The notes: generated by a model not told the origin, from the sequence alone. Positions 24,925 through 32,938 are shown, counted from the first letter of the stretch. The stretch is DNA of 32,938 nucleotides from Bacteroidota bacterium (GCA_013288485.1 JABDBW010000025.1:1-32938); one strand, 5' to 3'. Numbers and translations: made by a program.

Positions 24925-27510
24925 TTAAGCCAAATTCCTCCCTGCATTAACAATACCGTACACAGTTCTTATCACCAATTTATTATAAACCTCAATTAAC
25001 TCTTTATCAGTAGTATTATTAAGGCATTGCAAGGCATAATGCTGTATGATCACTAAGGGCAATACAATTTTTTCGCGTATGCCGATGGAACTGCGGTCGA
25101 CGGGGAGATCCTGCATTAATACTTCGGTTCCGGTTAGTTCGAGCAATAGGTTTTTGGTAAGTTCAAATTCGTCTTTAAGCTGTCTCCAGAACGTGCCGAA
25201 TTTTTCATCTTTCTCCAGGTAAGCCGTCACCCTGAAATCAGATTTGGACATAGACATTATGCAATTATCCAGCATCGTTTTAAAAAACCCTGAGGTATTG
25301 TATAAACTTTTAACTTCATCCCAGCTTCCCTCCTCCTTCATCTTCTTTAATGCTGTTCCCACGCCATAAAATCCGGGAATACTTTGTTTTAGCTGGCTCC
25401 AGGCCGTTACAAAACTTATGGCACGCAGGTCTTCCAGCTTTAACGGCGCGTTGGCATTGCGCTTGGTTGGCCTGCTGCTTATATTAATTTTCGATAATAA
25501 TTTTAAAGGACTGAATTTTTCCAGGTATTCCACAAACAGCGGATGCTCCCGCAGGTCCATGAAGAGCTTATAGCTTGCTTCGGCCATTCCCGTGATCAAG
25601 GTTTTTTGCTGAGTGCTTAACAGGTCGTTGTTATCGGGGTTTAATGATGATATTACGCCTGCATTTATCAGCTGTTCCATATTAAAACGGGCGGTTTCTA
25701 TCGACCCATATTGCGAGCTCACAGTTTGCCCCTGAATGGTTAACTGGATATGCTCATTAGCAATTTCATTACCCATTGAAGCATAAAAACGATGTGTTTT
25801 ACCACCACCACGGGCGGGTGGACCCCCGCGCCCGTCAAAAAACGCCAGATCAATATCATACTTTCTTGCCATGGCGGTTAACTCAACCTTAGCCTTGTAG
25901 ATTGACCAGTTAGCCATCAGGTAACCTCCATCCTTGGTACTGTCTGAGAAACCCAGCATAATAGTTTGCGAATTACCGCGTTTTTCCAGGTGCGCTTTAT
26001 AAAACGGGTGCTTGTATAATTGTTCCATTACCTCCGCAGCAACTTTCAGGTCGTTAACGGTTTCAAACAATGGCATAAAATCAACCGTAAGGCTTTCTGC
26101 TTGCCAGCCGCTCCACAAAAAAAGGTTAATCAGTTGTAAAATATCCGATGCCTGCTGGCAATTACTTATAATAAACCGCTGACATGCTTTCTCACCATTG
26201 GTATGCTGAATATGTTTCATCAGCATAATGGTATTCAGCGTATCCCTGGTCATATCATCCGCATCCTCGGGACATAAAAAATTAAGTTCATTAAAAACTA
26301 TACTTTTTATCTTTTTCTCTTCGCTTAGTGTTTCATAATCATCGGGAAGCCCGGTTGCAATTCCTTTGTCTGTACAGTATTTAAAAACGGTGCGTAATAT
26401 GCGGCTGTCCTGCCTTATATCCAGCGTAGCAAAAAAACAGCCGAACAAACGCACTTTCCTTACCAGGTCCTCAACAATATTAACAAATAAACTATCGTGG
26501 CTGGTAACCAGTGTTTCACGTACCGACTGCAATAATTCTAACAATTCGCCCTGCAGGTCTTTCGCGTTATGCTGGTGTTTGTTAAAAGCATTCTCGTACA
26601 GCAATGCTTCCAAAGCCGTCATTGTTGTTTCAATACCCCTAAAGGTAATACGGCGCTTTAAAACCCTGAAATCCCGGTAATAACAACGGAAAATGATCTG
26701 CCTTAACAGGCAGGCAACATCATAGGTGGTTTTTGTATTTACGTTGGGGTTTCCGTCCCTGTCGCCACCCGGCCAAAAGCCCAGTTCTAATAGCTGGTCT
26801 TTCCTGTTTTCATCAATATCAAATTCCTCTTCCAGCTTTGTTTGTATGGCTGATACGGCATGATAAAACGTGTTTTCTAAAAACCAAACCAGGCTTGCGG
26901 CTTCATCCACAGGTGTTGGCGATGTTTTATTAAAGAACGGCGTTTTGCCCAATTGCTGTAATAACACATCGATACTGGAAATATCGTTTGTTTTTAAAGC
27001 CTCTATCAGGTCGGTCATTATACCCAGTACAGTACCAGGGTAAAACTGCGTTGGGTGCGCGGTAAGTACCAATCTTAATGAAAAATTTTTAAGTTTTTCG
27101 CTTATATTTTGCCGCACCTGGTCGCTGCTTGCAGCGGTTTGTAATAACCCTTGTAGTGTACCTACATCTTCAGCACGCCCTATCTTACTGAATGATGAAT
27201 CCTCTATCGCGTCAAACAAGACCACCTGGCGTTCAATGTATTGTATAAAGCGGAACATCCGGTTAAGCTGTTCCTCATGGTCGATATCAGGGACATATTT
27301 TTTGAAAAACGATTCAATTATGGCGGTTGGCGATTGCTGTTTAGTTGCCCCCTTTTCACAATGCGAACTAAAAAACGGCAATAAAATACCAATTTCTTTT
27401 ACCTGGTAAAAAGGAAGTGTTTGAAATAAACTGTTATATAACTCAAAACGGGTAACAACCTCGTTATTGAAAGCTGTTTCTCTCTGGCTGAGTTTTAACG
27501 TTGAGGACAT
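24925..27510 (-). CDS. ppc: Phosphoenolpyruvate carboxylase
   Basis: An 861-residue cytoplasmic enzyme that makes oxaloacetate from PEP and bicarbonate, refilling the citric acid cycle. Signature segments are all present: LVLTAHPTQFYPG (catalytic histidine 152), GGDRDGNPNV (248-257), LGFSDSTKDGGYLMANW (519-535), FDGRGGPPARGG (558-569), SSQYGSIETARFNMEQ (598-613) and SSRPTKR. In the FDGRGG segment the aspartate replaces the histidine of the E. coli enzyme (FHGRGG), while the two arginines corresponding to E. coli R581 and R587 remain (561 and 567). The C-terminus reads NAGRNLA in place of the usual RNTG end; the asparagine is kept. These differences are usual for the Bacteroidetes branch as far as I recall. 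Length is near the 883 of E. coli. It is probably transcribed alone. Confidence 0.97.
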   Translation of the reverse strand: MSSTLKLSQRETAFNNEVVTRFELYNSLFQTLPFYQVKEIGILLPFFSSHCEKGATKQQSPTAIIESFFKKYVPDIDHEEQLNRMFRFIQYIERQVVLFDAIEDSSFSKIGRAEDVGTLQGLLQTAASSDQVRQNISEKLKNFSLRLVLTAHPTQFYPGTVLGIMTDLIEALKTNDISSIDVLLQQLGKTPFFNKTSPTPVDEAASLVWFLENTFYHAVSAIQTKLEEEFDIDENRKDQLLELGFWPGGDRDGNPNVNTKTTYDVACLLRQIIFRCYYRDFRVLKRRITFRGIETTMTALEALLYENAFNKHQHNAKDLQGELLELLQSVRETLVTSHDSLFVNIVEDLVRKVRLFGCFFATLDIRQDSRILRTVFKYCTDKGIATGLPDDYETLSEEKKIKSIVFNELNFLCPEDADDMTRDTLNTIMLMKHIQHTNGEKACQRFIISNCQQASDILQLINLFLWSGWQAESLTVDFMPLFETVNDLKVAAEVMEQLYKHPFYKAHLEKRGNSQTIMLGFSDSTKDGGYLMANWSIYKAKVELTAMARKYDIDLAFFDGRGGPPARGGGKTHRFYASMGNEIANEHIQLTIQGQTVSSQYGSIETARFNMEQLINAGVISSLNPDNNDLLSTQQKTLITGMAEASYKLFMDLREHPLFVEYLEKFSPLKLLSKINISSRPTKRNANAPLKLEDLRAISFVTAWSQLKQSIPGFYGVGTALKKMKEEGSWDEVKSLYNTSGFFKTMLDNCIMSMSKSDFRVTAYLEKDEKFGTFWRQLKDEFELTKNLLLELTGTEVLMQDLPVDRSSIGIREKIVLPLVIIQHYALQCLNNTTDKELIEVYNKLVIRTVYGIVNAGRNLA

Positions 27511-27654
27511 ACTTGAATAATTAATTAAAAAAGCGGCTTGGTTCTAAATCGGTGTGAATTTAAACTAAAATCATTAATTATTGAATAATTATTAAAAAAA
27601 AACCTTATTAACGTTAATATTGGTTATAAAAATAGTGCTCTGCTAAAATTTTTG

Positions 27655-27662
27655 TAAATTTG
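27655..27662 (+). promoter_or_regulatory. Bacteroidetes-type -7 element of the FUSC gene
   Basis: TAAATTTG is an exact TAnnTTTG match, 30 bases before the GTG start at 27693. A clear TTG at -33 spacing is missing. The divergent region 27511-27692 is otherwise very AT-rich and should also hold the ppc promoter. Confidence 0.4.
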
Positions 27663-27692
27663 AATTTCATCTATTTTTCCGAGATTTAACAA

Positions 27693-29828
27693 GTGGTAAT
27701 TCAAACAAGGGAAATAAAAAGTTTCTTTTTCAGCCAGTATTTTTCTGATGGACTGCGCATGTCGTTAGGTATTCTTTTGCCCTCGCTTGTGCTGCTTCAG
27801 TTTAATAAATTCGACCTGGGTATAGCACTGTCATTAGGCGCACTTTGTATTTGTGTTATTGATAATCCCGGCCCCGTATCACATAAACGCAACGGTATGG
27901 CTGTAGGTAATATTTGCCTTTTTATTGTAGCAGTTACTACCGGTTTCGCGCGTTTAAATGTCTTCACATTGGGCTTAGAGGTTACTGCATTTTCCTTCCT
28001 GTTCTCCATGTTCACAGTTTATGGCAACCGGGCAGCCTCGGTCGGCACAGCGTCATTACTGATCATGATCTTTATGATAGATAAAGACATAAAACCCAAC
28101 GAAGTATTGGCCTACAGTGCCGAAATTTTAGCCGGCGGCGTTTGGTACATGCTGTTTAGCCTGGTATTTTTTGGTATAAGGCCCTACCGTGCAGCCCAAC
28201 AGGCTTTGGGCGAAAATATAGCCGATATTGTTAAATTCTTACGGATAAAAGCCGATTTTTATTTGCCTGAAACGGACATAGACCAAAATTACCATAAACT
28301 GGTATCGCAGCAAATACAGGTAAGCCAGCACCAGGATGCCGTTAGGGAGCTGTTGTTTAAAAGCAGGGTGATGGTCCGCGAATCAACCAATGCAAGCCGT
28401 ATACTGGTACTTACCTTTGTTGACCTGGTTGATATGTTCGAACAGATCATGGCTACCCATTATGATTATGCCCAGATACGCGAAAGGTTTAAGCGCACGA
28501 ACATATTACCCGAAATAGCCCGCATCCTGCAGCAAATGGCAAATGAACTGGAAAATATTGGTTACGCGGTTCTGTCGAACACAAGATATAAGCAACTGGA
28601 AAATTTTAATCCGGCCCTTGAGCAGTTAAAGCTAAAAATTGACGCTATTGCCAGCGATCATGAAACCAGTAACCTGGTACTTAAAAAAATACTGATCAAC
28701 CTGCGCGACCTGAACGAGGAGATAGAGAACATATTTAACTATTATAACTCCGCCTCATCAAAAATACTGATCGAAAAAAGCAGCGGTGTTGAACATTCCA
28801 GGTTTGTAAGCCACCAGGATTATGAACCGCATGTCTTCTTTGATAATTTTTCGCTGGATTCTGCCGCGTTTAAACACGCTTTAAGGGTATCGCTGGTTTG
28901 TTTGGTGGGGTTTATAGCCGCTAAAACCCTATCGCTTGGCCACCACAGCTATTGGGTGCTGCTTACTATTATTGTTATACTGAAACCCGGTTATAGCCTT
29001 TCAAAACAACGCAACTACCAGCGGTTAACCGGAACCTTAATTGGCGGAATTATAGGGGTATTAATATTGGTTTTTATACCAAACGCCGATGTTCAGTTCG
29101 CTTTTATGATCGTATTTATGGTTGGCACTTATAGTTTTACACGCCTTAATTACGTGGTAAGCGTTATTTTCATGACCCCATACGTGCTCATTTTATTCAA
29201 ATTTTTGGGCATAGGCCATTTAAACATTGTTGAAGAGCGTGTTGTAGATACCGTAATAGGTTCAACCATTGCTTTTATAGCCAGTTACCTCATTTTCCCC
29301 ACCTGGGAGTTTGAACAGGTAAAAGAAAGTTTGGCCGAAGTAATTTACGCTAATGTTAACTACCTGGTAAAAATTGCCAAAAGCATTACCGGCAAAACCG
29401 TTACCCTTACCGAATATAAACTGGCCAGGAAGGATGTTTATGTACAATCGGCCAACTTATCTGCGGCGTTTGAACGGATGACCTCGGAGCCGAAAAGTAA
29501 ACAACGCAATATTAAAGACATACATAAATTTGTGGTGCTCAACCATATCCTGTCGTCATACATTGCTACCGTCGCGTCAGAAATCACCATAAAAAAAATG
29601 CATAAAGCTACGCCCGAAACCTTAAAACTGGTTAAGAAAAGCATAAATGTATTGAACGAAAGCAATAAAAAATTAGGCGGCGAACGCATAGAGTTCACGG
29701 GCGAAAAAGCCGGACCTGAGGAAGAATTTCCGGCTACGGTAACTGATAATTTATTGAAGGAGCAATTAGGCTTTATTAATAAGATAAGCAATGATATAGC
29801 TAAGGTTACGGAAGATGTGTTGAAGTGA
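27693..29828 (+). CDS. FUSC-family (YccS/YhfK-like) inner-membrane protein
   Basis: A 711-residue membrane protein of the fusaric-acid-resistance/aromatic acid exporter superfamily. I keep the GTG at 27693 as start: an in-frame TAA lies two codons before it, and the next ATG (27759) would cut into the first membrane segment. Two blocks of about six helices each flank a soluble middle. The first covers residues 20-165 (LGILLPSLVLL, IALSLGALCICVI, ICLFIVAVTTGF, GGVWYMLFSLVFFG); the second covers 395-530 (VSLVCLVGFIAAKTL, YWVLLTIIVILKPG, TLIGGIIGVLILVFIP, VIGSTIAFIASYLIF). The middle and the C-terminal 170 residues are helical cytoplasmic parts. The HHSYWVLLTIIVILKPGYS segment is the FUSC_2 signature. 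Such proteins are thought to export small aromatic or toxic compounds, but the substrate is unknown. Confidence 0.88.
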   Translation: MVIQTREIKSFFFSQYFSDGLRMSLGILLPSLVLLQFNKFDLGIALSLGALCICVIDNPGPVSHKRNGMAVGNICLFIVAVTTGFARLNVFTLGLEVTAFSFLFSMFTVYGNRAASVGTASLLIMIFMIDKDIKPNEVLAYSAEILAGGVWYMLFSLVFFGIRPYRAAQQALGENIADIVKFLRIKADFYLPETDIDQNYHKLVSQQIQVSQHQDAVRELLFKSRVMVRESTNASRILVLTFVDLVDMFEQIMATHYDYAQIRERFKRTNILPEIARILQQMANELENIGYAVLSNTRYKQLENFNPALEQLKLKIDAIASDHETSNLVLKKILINLRDLNEEIENIFNYYNSASSKILIEKSSGVEHSRFVSHQDYEPHVFFDNFSLDSAAFKHALRVSLVCLVGFIAAKTLSLGHHSYWVLLTIIVILKPGYSLSKQRNYQRLTGTLIGGIIGVLILVFIPNADVQFAFMIVFMVGTYSFTRLNYVVSVIFMTPYVLILFKFLGIGHLNIVEERVVDTVIGSTIAFIASYLIFPTWEFEQVKESLAEVIYANVNYLVKIAKSITGKTVTLTEYKLARKDVYVQSANLSAAFERMTSEPKSKQRNIKDIHKFVVLNHILSSYIATVASEITIKKMHKATPETLKLVKKSINVLNESNKKLGGERIEFTGEKAGPEEEFPATVTDNLLKEQLGFINKISNDIAKVTEDVLK

Positions 29829-29873
29829 TAGTAGCCACCATTTGCATCGGTACATTTAAGAGTTTTACTATGG

Positions 29874-29912
29874 TATAGTATTTGCGGCCTTTTTAATACA
29901 TCAAATACTATA
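29874..29912 (+). promoter_or_regulatory. Inverted repeat in the leader of the DUF4251 gene
   Basis: TATAGTATTTG (29874-29884) and CAAATACTATA (29902-29912) form a perfect 11-base stem with a 17-base loop. It ends three bases before the ATG, so if transcribed it would cover the ribosome entry region; alternatively it is an operator. Confidence 0.5.
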
Positions 29913-29915
29913 GTT

Positions 29916-30483
29916 ATGAAAAGCTTAAGTAATTTAGTTTTTGCATTCGCATTAGTTTTATGCGGATCAAATATAGTGAGGGCCCAGGAATCATTAAAAG
30001 ATGATGAAGCCATTAAAAAAACTGAAGTAAAAGATCTATTGAACAGCGGCAGGTATACTTTTGAAGCTACTAAACTACTTGCAAGTAACGGCACCAATTC
30101 GTTAATACCCAAATATGATCTAGATATTTCAAAGGATACCGTGATCGCTTATTTACCTAAATCAGCAAACGAACAGGCTATGCCGGATAGTTTGAGCATT
30201 GCAGCAGGCTTGCAATTTACCTGTACTTCTTTTGCTTATAATTTGCAGCAGGGCAAAAATGGGGGGGGGGTGGCGCGTTAGTATTAATCCTAAAGCAAAA
30301 GCTTTGGATAATACTAAAGATATCAGGCAAATGGATATGGAAATATCTTCGTTGGGATATACAACGCTTACGATAACCAAAACTAACAAAAGCCATATTT
30401 CCTATTATGGTTATATAAAACCTCATAGCGCGACTTTCCCGCCAGTTTCAAGCAGGATACAGAAACAAGGTGATACTATGTAA
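29916..30483 (+). pseudogene. DUF4251 secreted protein gene split by a run of ten G
   Basis: The first frame (29916-30281) encodes a signal peptide (KSLSNLVFAFALVLCGSNIV, cut after RAQ) and the N-terminal half of a DUF4251 domain (NSGRYTFEATKLL, LIPKYDLDISKDTVIAYLPK, GLQFTCTSFAYNLQQGKNGGG). It then stops at VAR. The second half of the domain (WRVSINPKAKALDNTKD, MDMEISSLGYTTLTITKTN, HISYYGYIKP) continues in another frame to the stop at 30481-30483. The shift falls exactly in ten consecutive G (30261-30270). With nine G the two halves join as QQGKNGGGWRVSINPK and give an intact protein of 188 residues. Either the gene is switched by slippage, or the tenth G is a sequencing error or a fresh mutation. 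DUF4251 proteins are periplasmic or surface proteins of unknown function, common in Bacteroidetes. Confidence 0.85.
30261..30270 (+). repeat. Homopolymer of ten G within the DUF4251 gene
   Basis: Ten consecutive G, flanked by T on both sides, at the exact place where the reading frame changes. I noticed no other G run this long in the window. Such tracts are prone to slippage both in cells and in sequencing. Confidence 0.95.
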
Positions 30484-30511
30484 TGAAAATTAAGGTTCAA
30501 AACTTCCTGTT

Positions 30512-30549
30512 AAAACTTGCGAAATTTTAAAAACTTCGCAAGTTTTTTT
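30512..30549 (+). terminator. Intrinsic terminator after the DUF4251 gene
   Basis: AAAACTTGCGAA (30512-30523) pairs with TTCGCAAGTTTT (30535-30546), followed by T to 30549. It ends 29 bases after the DUF4251 stop and 47 before the end of the convergent SGNH gene, so it may serve both. It is similar to the hairpin at 17149-17181. Confidence 0.75.
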
Positions 30550-30596
30550 GTTATAATAACTTGAAAATCACGAAGGATATTTTTTTGAAGTAAATT

Positions 30597-31268
30597 CTAT
30601 AAATCTTTCTGTAACGCTGCCCATAGCTGGTCGCTTATAGATTTCATGCCCTTATTACACGGATGGGCTTGTATCCCCGCATTGTCAAACAAGCCAAAAG
30701 CAAAATTTGAATTATCATTTGATAAAGATATTAGTGATATATAGTCGGAATATTTAGCCATAACTCTATTGGGCATGTTCCTGTCTTTCCATACCGACCC
30801 GGCTGCCAATATTTTAACGTTTGGATTATTTACCTTTAAATAATTTAACAAGTCGACGTATCTTTTTTCAAACAGTACGGAGTCTGCTACGCGGGTAACA
30901 TCTTCGCCAATTCGCAGAATAATTATATCAGGTTTTGCGTCCCGGTAAGATTTTAAATTTGCGTCAAAATCATAGGTATCAAAGTTATATTCAAACTCAA
31001 TTTCGTTTACTGCCACCAGCGTATTTGCATTATTTTGCGCTTTAAAATGAGCGGTTAATAAATGCACATAATCACTATCAGCTGCGCTGGCGGCCATGCC
31101 CCAGCTTCCAGGCCAACCAACTGATGGATTAGCGGGAGTATAAGTAATGCTGTTACCCAACACCAATACATTGTGGGCCGGAATTACGACAATAGGATCA
31201 GGTTTAACTGATTTTTTACAGGCAGCAATACCTGAAACTAAAAAAACAAATATTAAAGTATTTCTCAT
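30597..31268 (-). CDS. SGNH-like (GDSL) hydrolase lipoprotein
   Basis: A 223-residue lipoprotein starting at the ATG at 31268 (MRNTLIFVFLVSGIAAC); the lipobox cysteine is residue 17. A longer reading frame upstream overlaps the PhoH gene and is rejected. SGNH-type blocks are partly visible: VLVLGNSITY (serine 40) is block I, GWPGSWGMAAS offers the block II glycine, IIILRIGEDVTR is in place of GxND, and GIQAHPCNKGM holds the block V histidine 202. The usual aspartate three residues before that histidine is isoleucine, and GED replaces GND, so catalysis or the exact family is uncertain. Such enzymes hydrolyse esters of lipids or carbohydrate O-acetyl groups. It begins 10 bases after the PhoH stop, so both are probably one transcript. 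Confidence 0.7.
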   Translation of the reverse strand: MRNTLIFVFLVSGIAACKKSVKPDPIVVIPAHNVLVLGNSITYTPANPSVGWPGSWGMAASAADSDYVHLLTAHFKAQNNANTLVAVNEIEFEYNFDTYDFDANLKSYRDAKPDIIILRIGEDVTRVADSVLFEKRYVDLLNYLKVNNPNVKILAAGSVWKDRNMPNRVMAKYSDYISLISLSNDNSNFAFGLFDNAGIQAHPCNKGMKSISDQLWAALQKDL

Positions 31269-31278
31269 TACCCGAGAT

Positions 31279-32625
31279 TTATAACAACTCAGTAGCCAAA
31301 TTAGCCAACTCGCTCCGCTCCCCTTTTTGCAGGGTAATATGGGCATATAAAGGATGGCCCTTTGCCCTGTCGATCAAATAAGACAAGCCGTTACTTTCGG
31401 CATCAAGATACGGAGTATCTATCTGGTAAATATCGCCCGTAAATACGATCTTGCTGTTTTCGCCCGCGCGTGATATAATGGTTTTTATTTCATGCGGGGT
31501 TAAGTTCTGTGCCTCATCTACAATAAAAAATATTTTACTTAGGGTGCGCCCGCGTATAAATGCCAGCGGCGCTATAGAAATTTTATCATTTTCAACCAGT
31601 TCATCAATTTTAGTCTGCATTTTTTCATCATCTGCAAACTGGTCTTTAATAAACTTCAGATTATCCCAGATAGGCGCCATATAAGGGTCTATTTTCGATT
31701 TAATATCGCCCGGCAAAAAACCTATATCCTTATTACTTAAGGGTACAATTGGGCGGGTAATGTATATCTGGCGGTAATATTTACGCTGTTCCAAAGCGCC
31801 TGCCAATGCAAGCAGGGTTTTACCGGTTCCGGCGTTGCCCTGTATGGTAACTAATTTAATATCAGGATTCAATAAAGCATGTATTGCAAAAGCCTGTTCA
31901 AGGTTTTTAGGATAGATATTAAATATGGGCTGCTCGGTTATCTTTTCAAGCCGCAGAGCCTGGCTATTATAAAACCCCGACGCTGCTGATTTTTTCCCTT
32001 CTAAAATATAAAAATGATTACTGGTGTATGACTTCAGTTCCAAATCGCCGCCAGGCAGGCTTTCGTGCTTATTTAGTTGCGATATCAGTTTATCAGGCAC
32101 ATCTAATACCGTTTTGCCGGTATACAGTTCGTCAAGGTTTTTAACCTTGCCTGTTTCATAATCTTCCGAATGTAAATTAAGGGCCTTAGCCTTTAAGCGC
32201 AGGCAAATATCTTTTGAAACCAGAACTACCTTTTTATCGGCAAATTCTTCCTGCAAACCCAGCGCGGCATTTAAAATACGATGGTCAATTTTATCCGATC
32301 CAAAAATAGCTTCGGCATCGGTATCTGTGGCCTTTGTATCAATTATTACTTTAAAGCTGCCCTTGTCTTTGCCGTTTAGCGGCTGCCATTTGTTAACTAG
32401 TTTTTTGCGCGATATATCATCTATCAGCCTTATAAAGCTGCGCGCCTCAAAATTGCGGGTATCGTTCCCGCTTTTCATATTATCCAATTCTTCCAATACC
32501 TGTATGGGTATGGCTACATCATGTTCCTGGAAGTTTTCAAAAGCGTTATGATCGTATAAGATAACCGAGGTATCTAAAACAAATATTTTCTTTCTTCCGT
32601 TCAGCCTTTTATCTTCCTTATCCAT
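31279..32625 (-). CDS. PIN domain + PhoH-like ATPase
   Basis: A 448-residue cytoplasmic protein made of an N-terminal PIN nuclease-like domain and a C-terminal PhoH ATPase/helicase domain, the architecture of B. subtilis YlaK and mycobacterial PhoH2. The PIN part (about 12-150) shows IFVLDTSVILYD (Asp18), VLEELDNM and VVLVSKDICLRLKA, the spaced acidic residues expected for metal binding. The PhoH part (about 240-448) has Walker A GNAGTGKT (263-270), RPIVPLSNKDIGFLPGD, Walker B IFFIVDEAQN (365-374), and the sensor-like IVFTGDIYQIDTPYLD. PhoH2 proteins have been shown to unwind and cut RNA; the same is likely but not proven here. It starts at the ATG at 32625 and is followed 10 bases later by the SGNH lipoprotein gene. 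Confidence 0.92.
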   Translation of the reverse strand: MDKEDKRLNGRKKIFVLDTSVILYDHNAFENFQEHDVAIPIQVLEELDNMKSGNDTRNFEARSFIRLIDDISRKKLVNKWQPLNGKDKGSFKVIIDTKATDTDAEAIFGSDKIDHRILNAALGLQEEFADKKVVLVSKDICLRLKAKALNLHSEDYETGKVKNLDELYTGKTVLDVPDKLISQLNKHESLPGGDLELKSYTSNHFYILEGKKSAASGFYNSQALRLEKITEQPIFNIYPKNLEQAFAIHALLNPDIKLVTIQGNAGTGKTLLALAGALEQRKYYRQIYITRPIVPLSNKDIGFLPGDIKSKIDPYMAPIWDNLKFIKDQFADDEKMQTKIDELVENDKISIAPLAFIRGRTLSKIFFIVDEAQNLTPHEIKTIISRAGENSKIVFTGDIYQIDTPYLDAESNGLSYLIDRAKGHPLYAHITLQKGERSELANLATELL

Positions 32626-32771
32626 AATCGCCTAAATTAGTTATTTTGGTTGAAGATTGGCAAATGAAGATTGAAGATTAGAGGTTAAAGATTAGAGATT
32701 AGTTGACCGTGGGTTGAAATTTATTATTCAAATAGGGTGGCGACAGGTGACCAATGACAAAAAAACCTACT
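32626..32771. other. Upstream region of the PhoH gene with short imperfect repeats
   Basis: Between about 32650 and 32705 the motif AAGATTAGAG/GAAGATTG recurs five or so times in imperfect form. Composition is A/G-rich on the plus strand. No ORF and no clear promoter element can be supported. Confidence 0.4.
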
Positions 32772-32815
32772 AAAACGAAAACGGGAGCCGCCTCTTTCGA
32801 TTTGATCTCCCGTTC
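32772..32815 (-). terminator. Intrinsic terminator of the minus-strand gene at the right edge
   Basis: On the minus strand AACGGGAG (32807-32814) pairs with CTCCCGTT (32780-32787) around a 19-base loop and is followed by TTCGTTTT, then a further T run at 32757-32765. It lies 26 bases after the stop codon of the partial gene at 32841. Confidence 0.6.
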
Positions 32816-32840
32816 TCACTTTATAACGAACCGAAGTCCT

Positions 32841-32938
32841 TCATAAAGTCTCAAGTTTTTGTAAGATGACCGACCTGCTCTCCCCTTCGCCCTTGCGGGT
32901 TCCGGTTACTTCAAAGTCACTATTCTCCGCTGCCACTC
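32841..32938 (-). CDS. C-terminal end of an unidentified protein, 5' end outside window
   Basis: The last 31 codons before a TGA (32841-32843) are open to the window edge and read VAAENSDFEVTGTRKGEGES, then RSVILQKLETL. The other two minus frames are closed by stops. The composition (charged, helix-forming end) and the terminator that follows support a real gene, but the fragment is too short for a family call. Confidence 0.45.
   Translation of the reverse strand, partial: VAAENSDFEVTGTRKGEGESRSVILQKLETL

Noticed and set aside
30199..30483. Second half of DUF4251 as an independent gene
   Set aside because: Its first part is out of frame with any domain; only the part after the G tract has meaning, as the rest of the split gene.
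31269..31346. N-terminal extension of the SGNH-like gene
   Set aside because: It overlaps the 3' end of the PhoH gene and the ATG at 31268 starts a good lipoprotein signal.

Overview
The window looks like a chromosomal segment of a Bacteroidota bacterium, most probably Sphingobacteriaceae (Mucilaginibacter/Pedobacter-like; genus is a guess). The support is family content and signals: two TonB-dependent receptors with CarboxypepD_reg-like N-termini, many short lipoproteins, type IX secretion (T9SS) type B C-terminal domains, DUF4251 and DUF4142 proteins, the Bacteroidetes form of PEP carboxylase, few Shine-Dalgarno sequences, and a few TAnnTTTG-type -7 promoter elements. No tRNA, rRNA, IS element, integrase or CRISPR array was seen.

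Layout. 1-2563 (minus): the 5' two-thirds or so of a TonB receptor gene cut by the left edge, and a YncE-like beta-propeller protein with a good terminator. 2817-9427 (plus): a tight four-gene run of TonB receptor, beta-helix lipoprotein, beta-propeller lipoprotein and secreted calcineurin-like phosphoesterase, which I read as a nutrient, possibly organophosphate, acquisition operon. 9639-11318: an orphan, short SLBB/Poly_export protein, separated by a near-perfect bidirectional terminator from 11409-14186 (minus), a ThuA + PQQ-dependent sugar dehydrogenase + PKD + cytochrome c fusion.

14456-16956 (minus) is a two-gene unit: a phage tail-fibre-like protein and a small unknown protein, with no other phage genes near it. 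17207-22984 (plus) holds two tandem copies of a ~946-residue secreted protein (TIG, seven FG-GAP-like repeats, Ig-like, MBG domains, T9SS type B C-terminus). The copies differ by one codon in total length, and some stretches are identical at the DNA level, so duplication and gene conversion are likely. The 322-base gap after them carries a cluster of GTGATTCA octamers that form hairpins.

23307-27510 (minus): SMP-30-like lactonase, DUF4142 lipoprotein and PEP carboxylase (anaplerosis). 27693-29828 (plus): a FUSC-family membrane protein, followed by a DUF4251 gene that is split by a run of ten G; nine G would restore it. 30597-32625 (minus): a PIN-PhoH ATPase followed after 10 bases by an SGNH-like lipoprotein. 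The right edge holds the tail of an unidentified minus-strand gene with a terminator.

The most noteworthy items are the G10-interrupted DUF4251 gene, the tandem T9SS repeat proteins, the isolated tail-fibre-like pair, and the TonB/lipoprotein/phosphoesterase operon.
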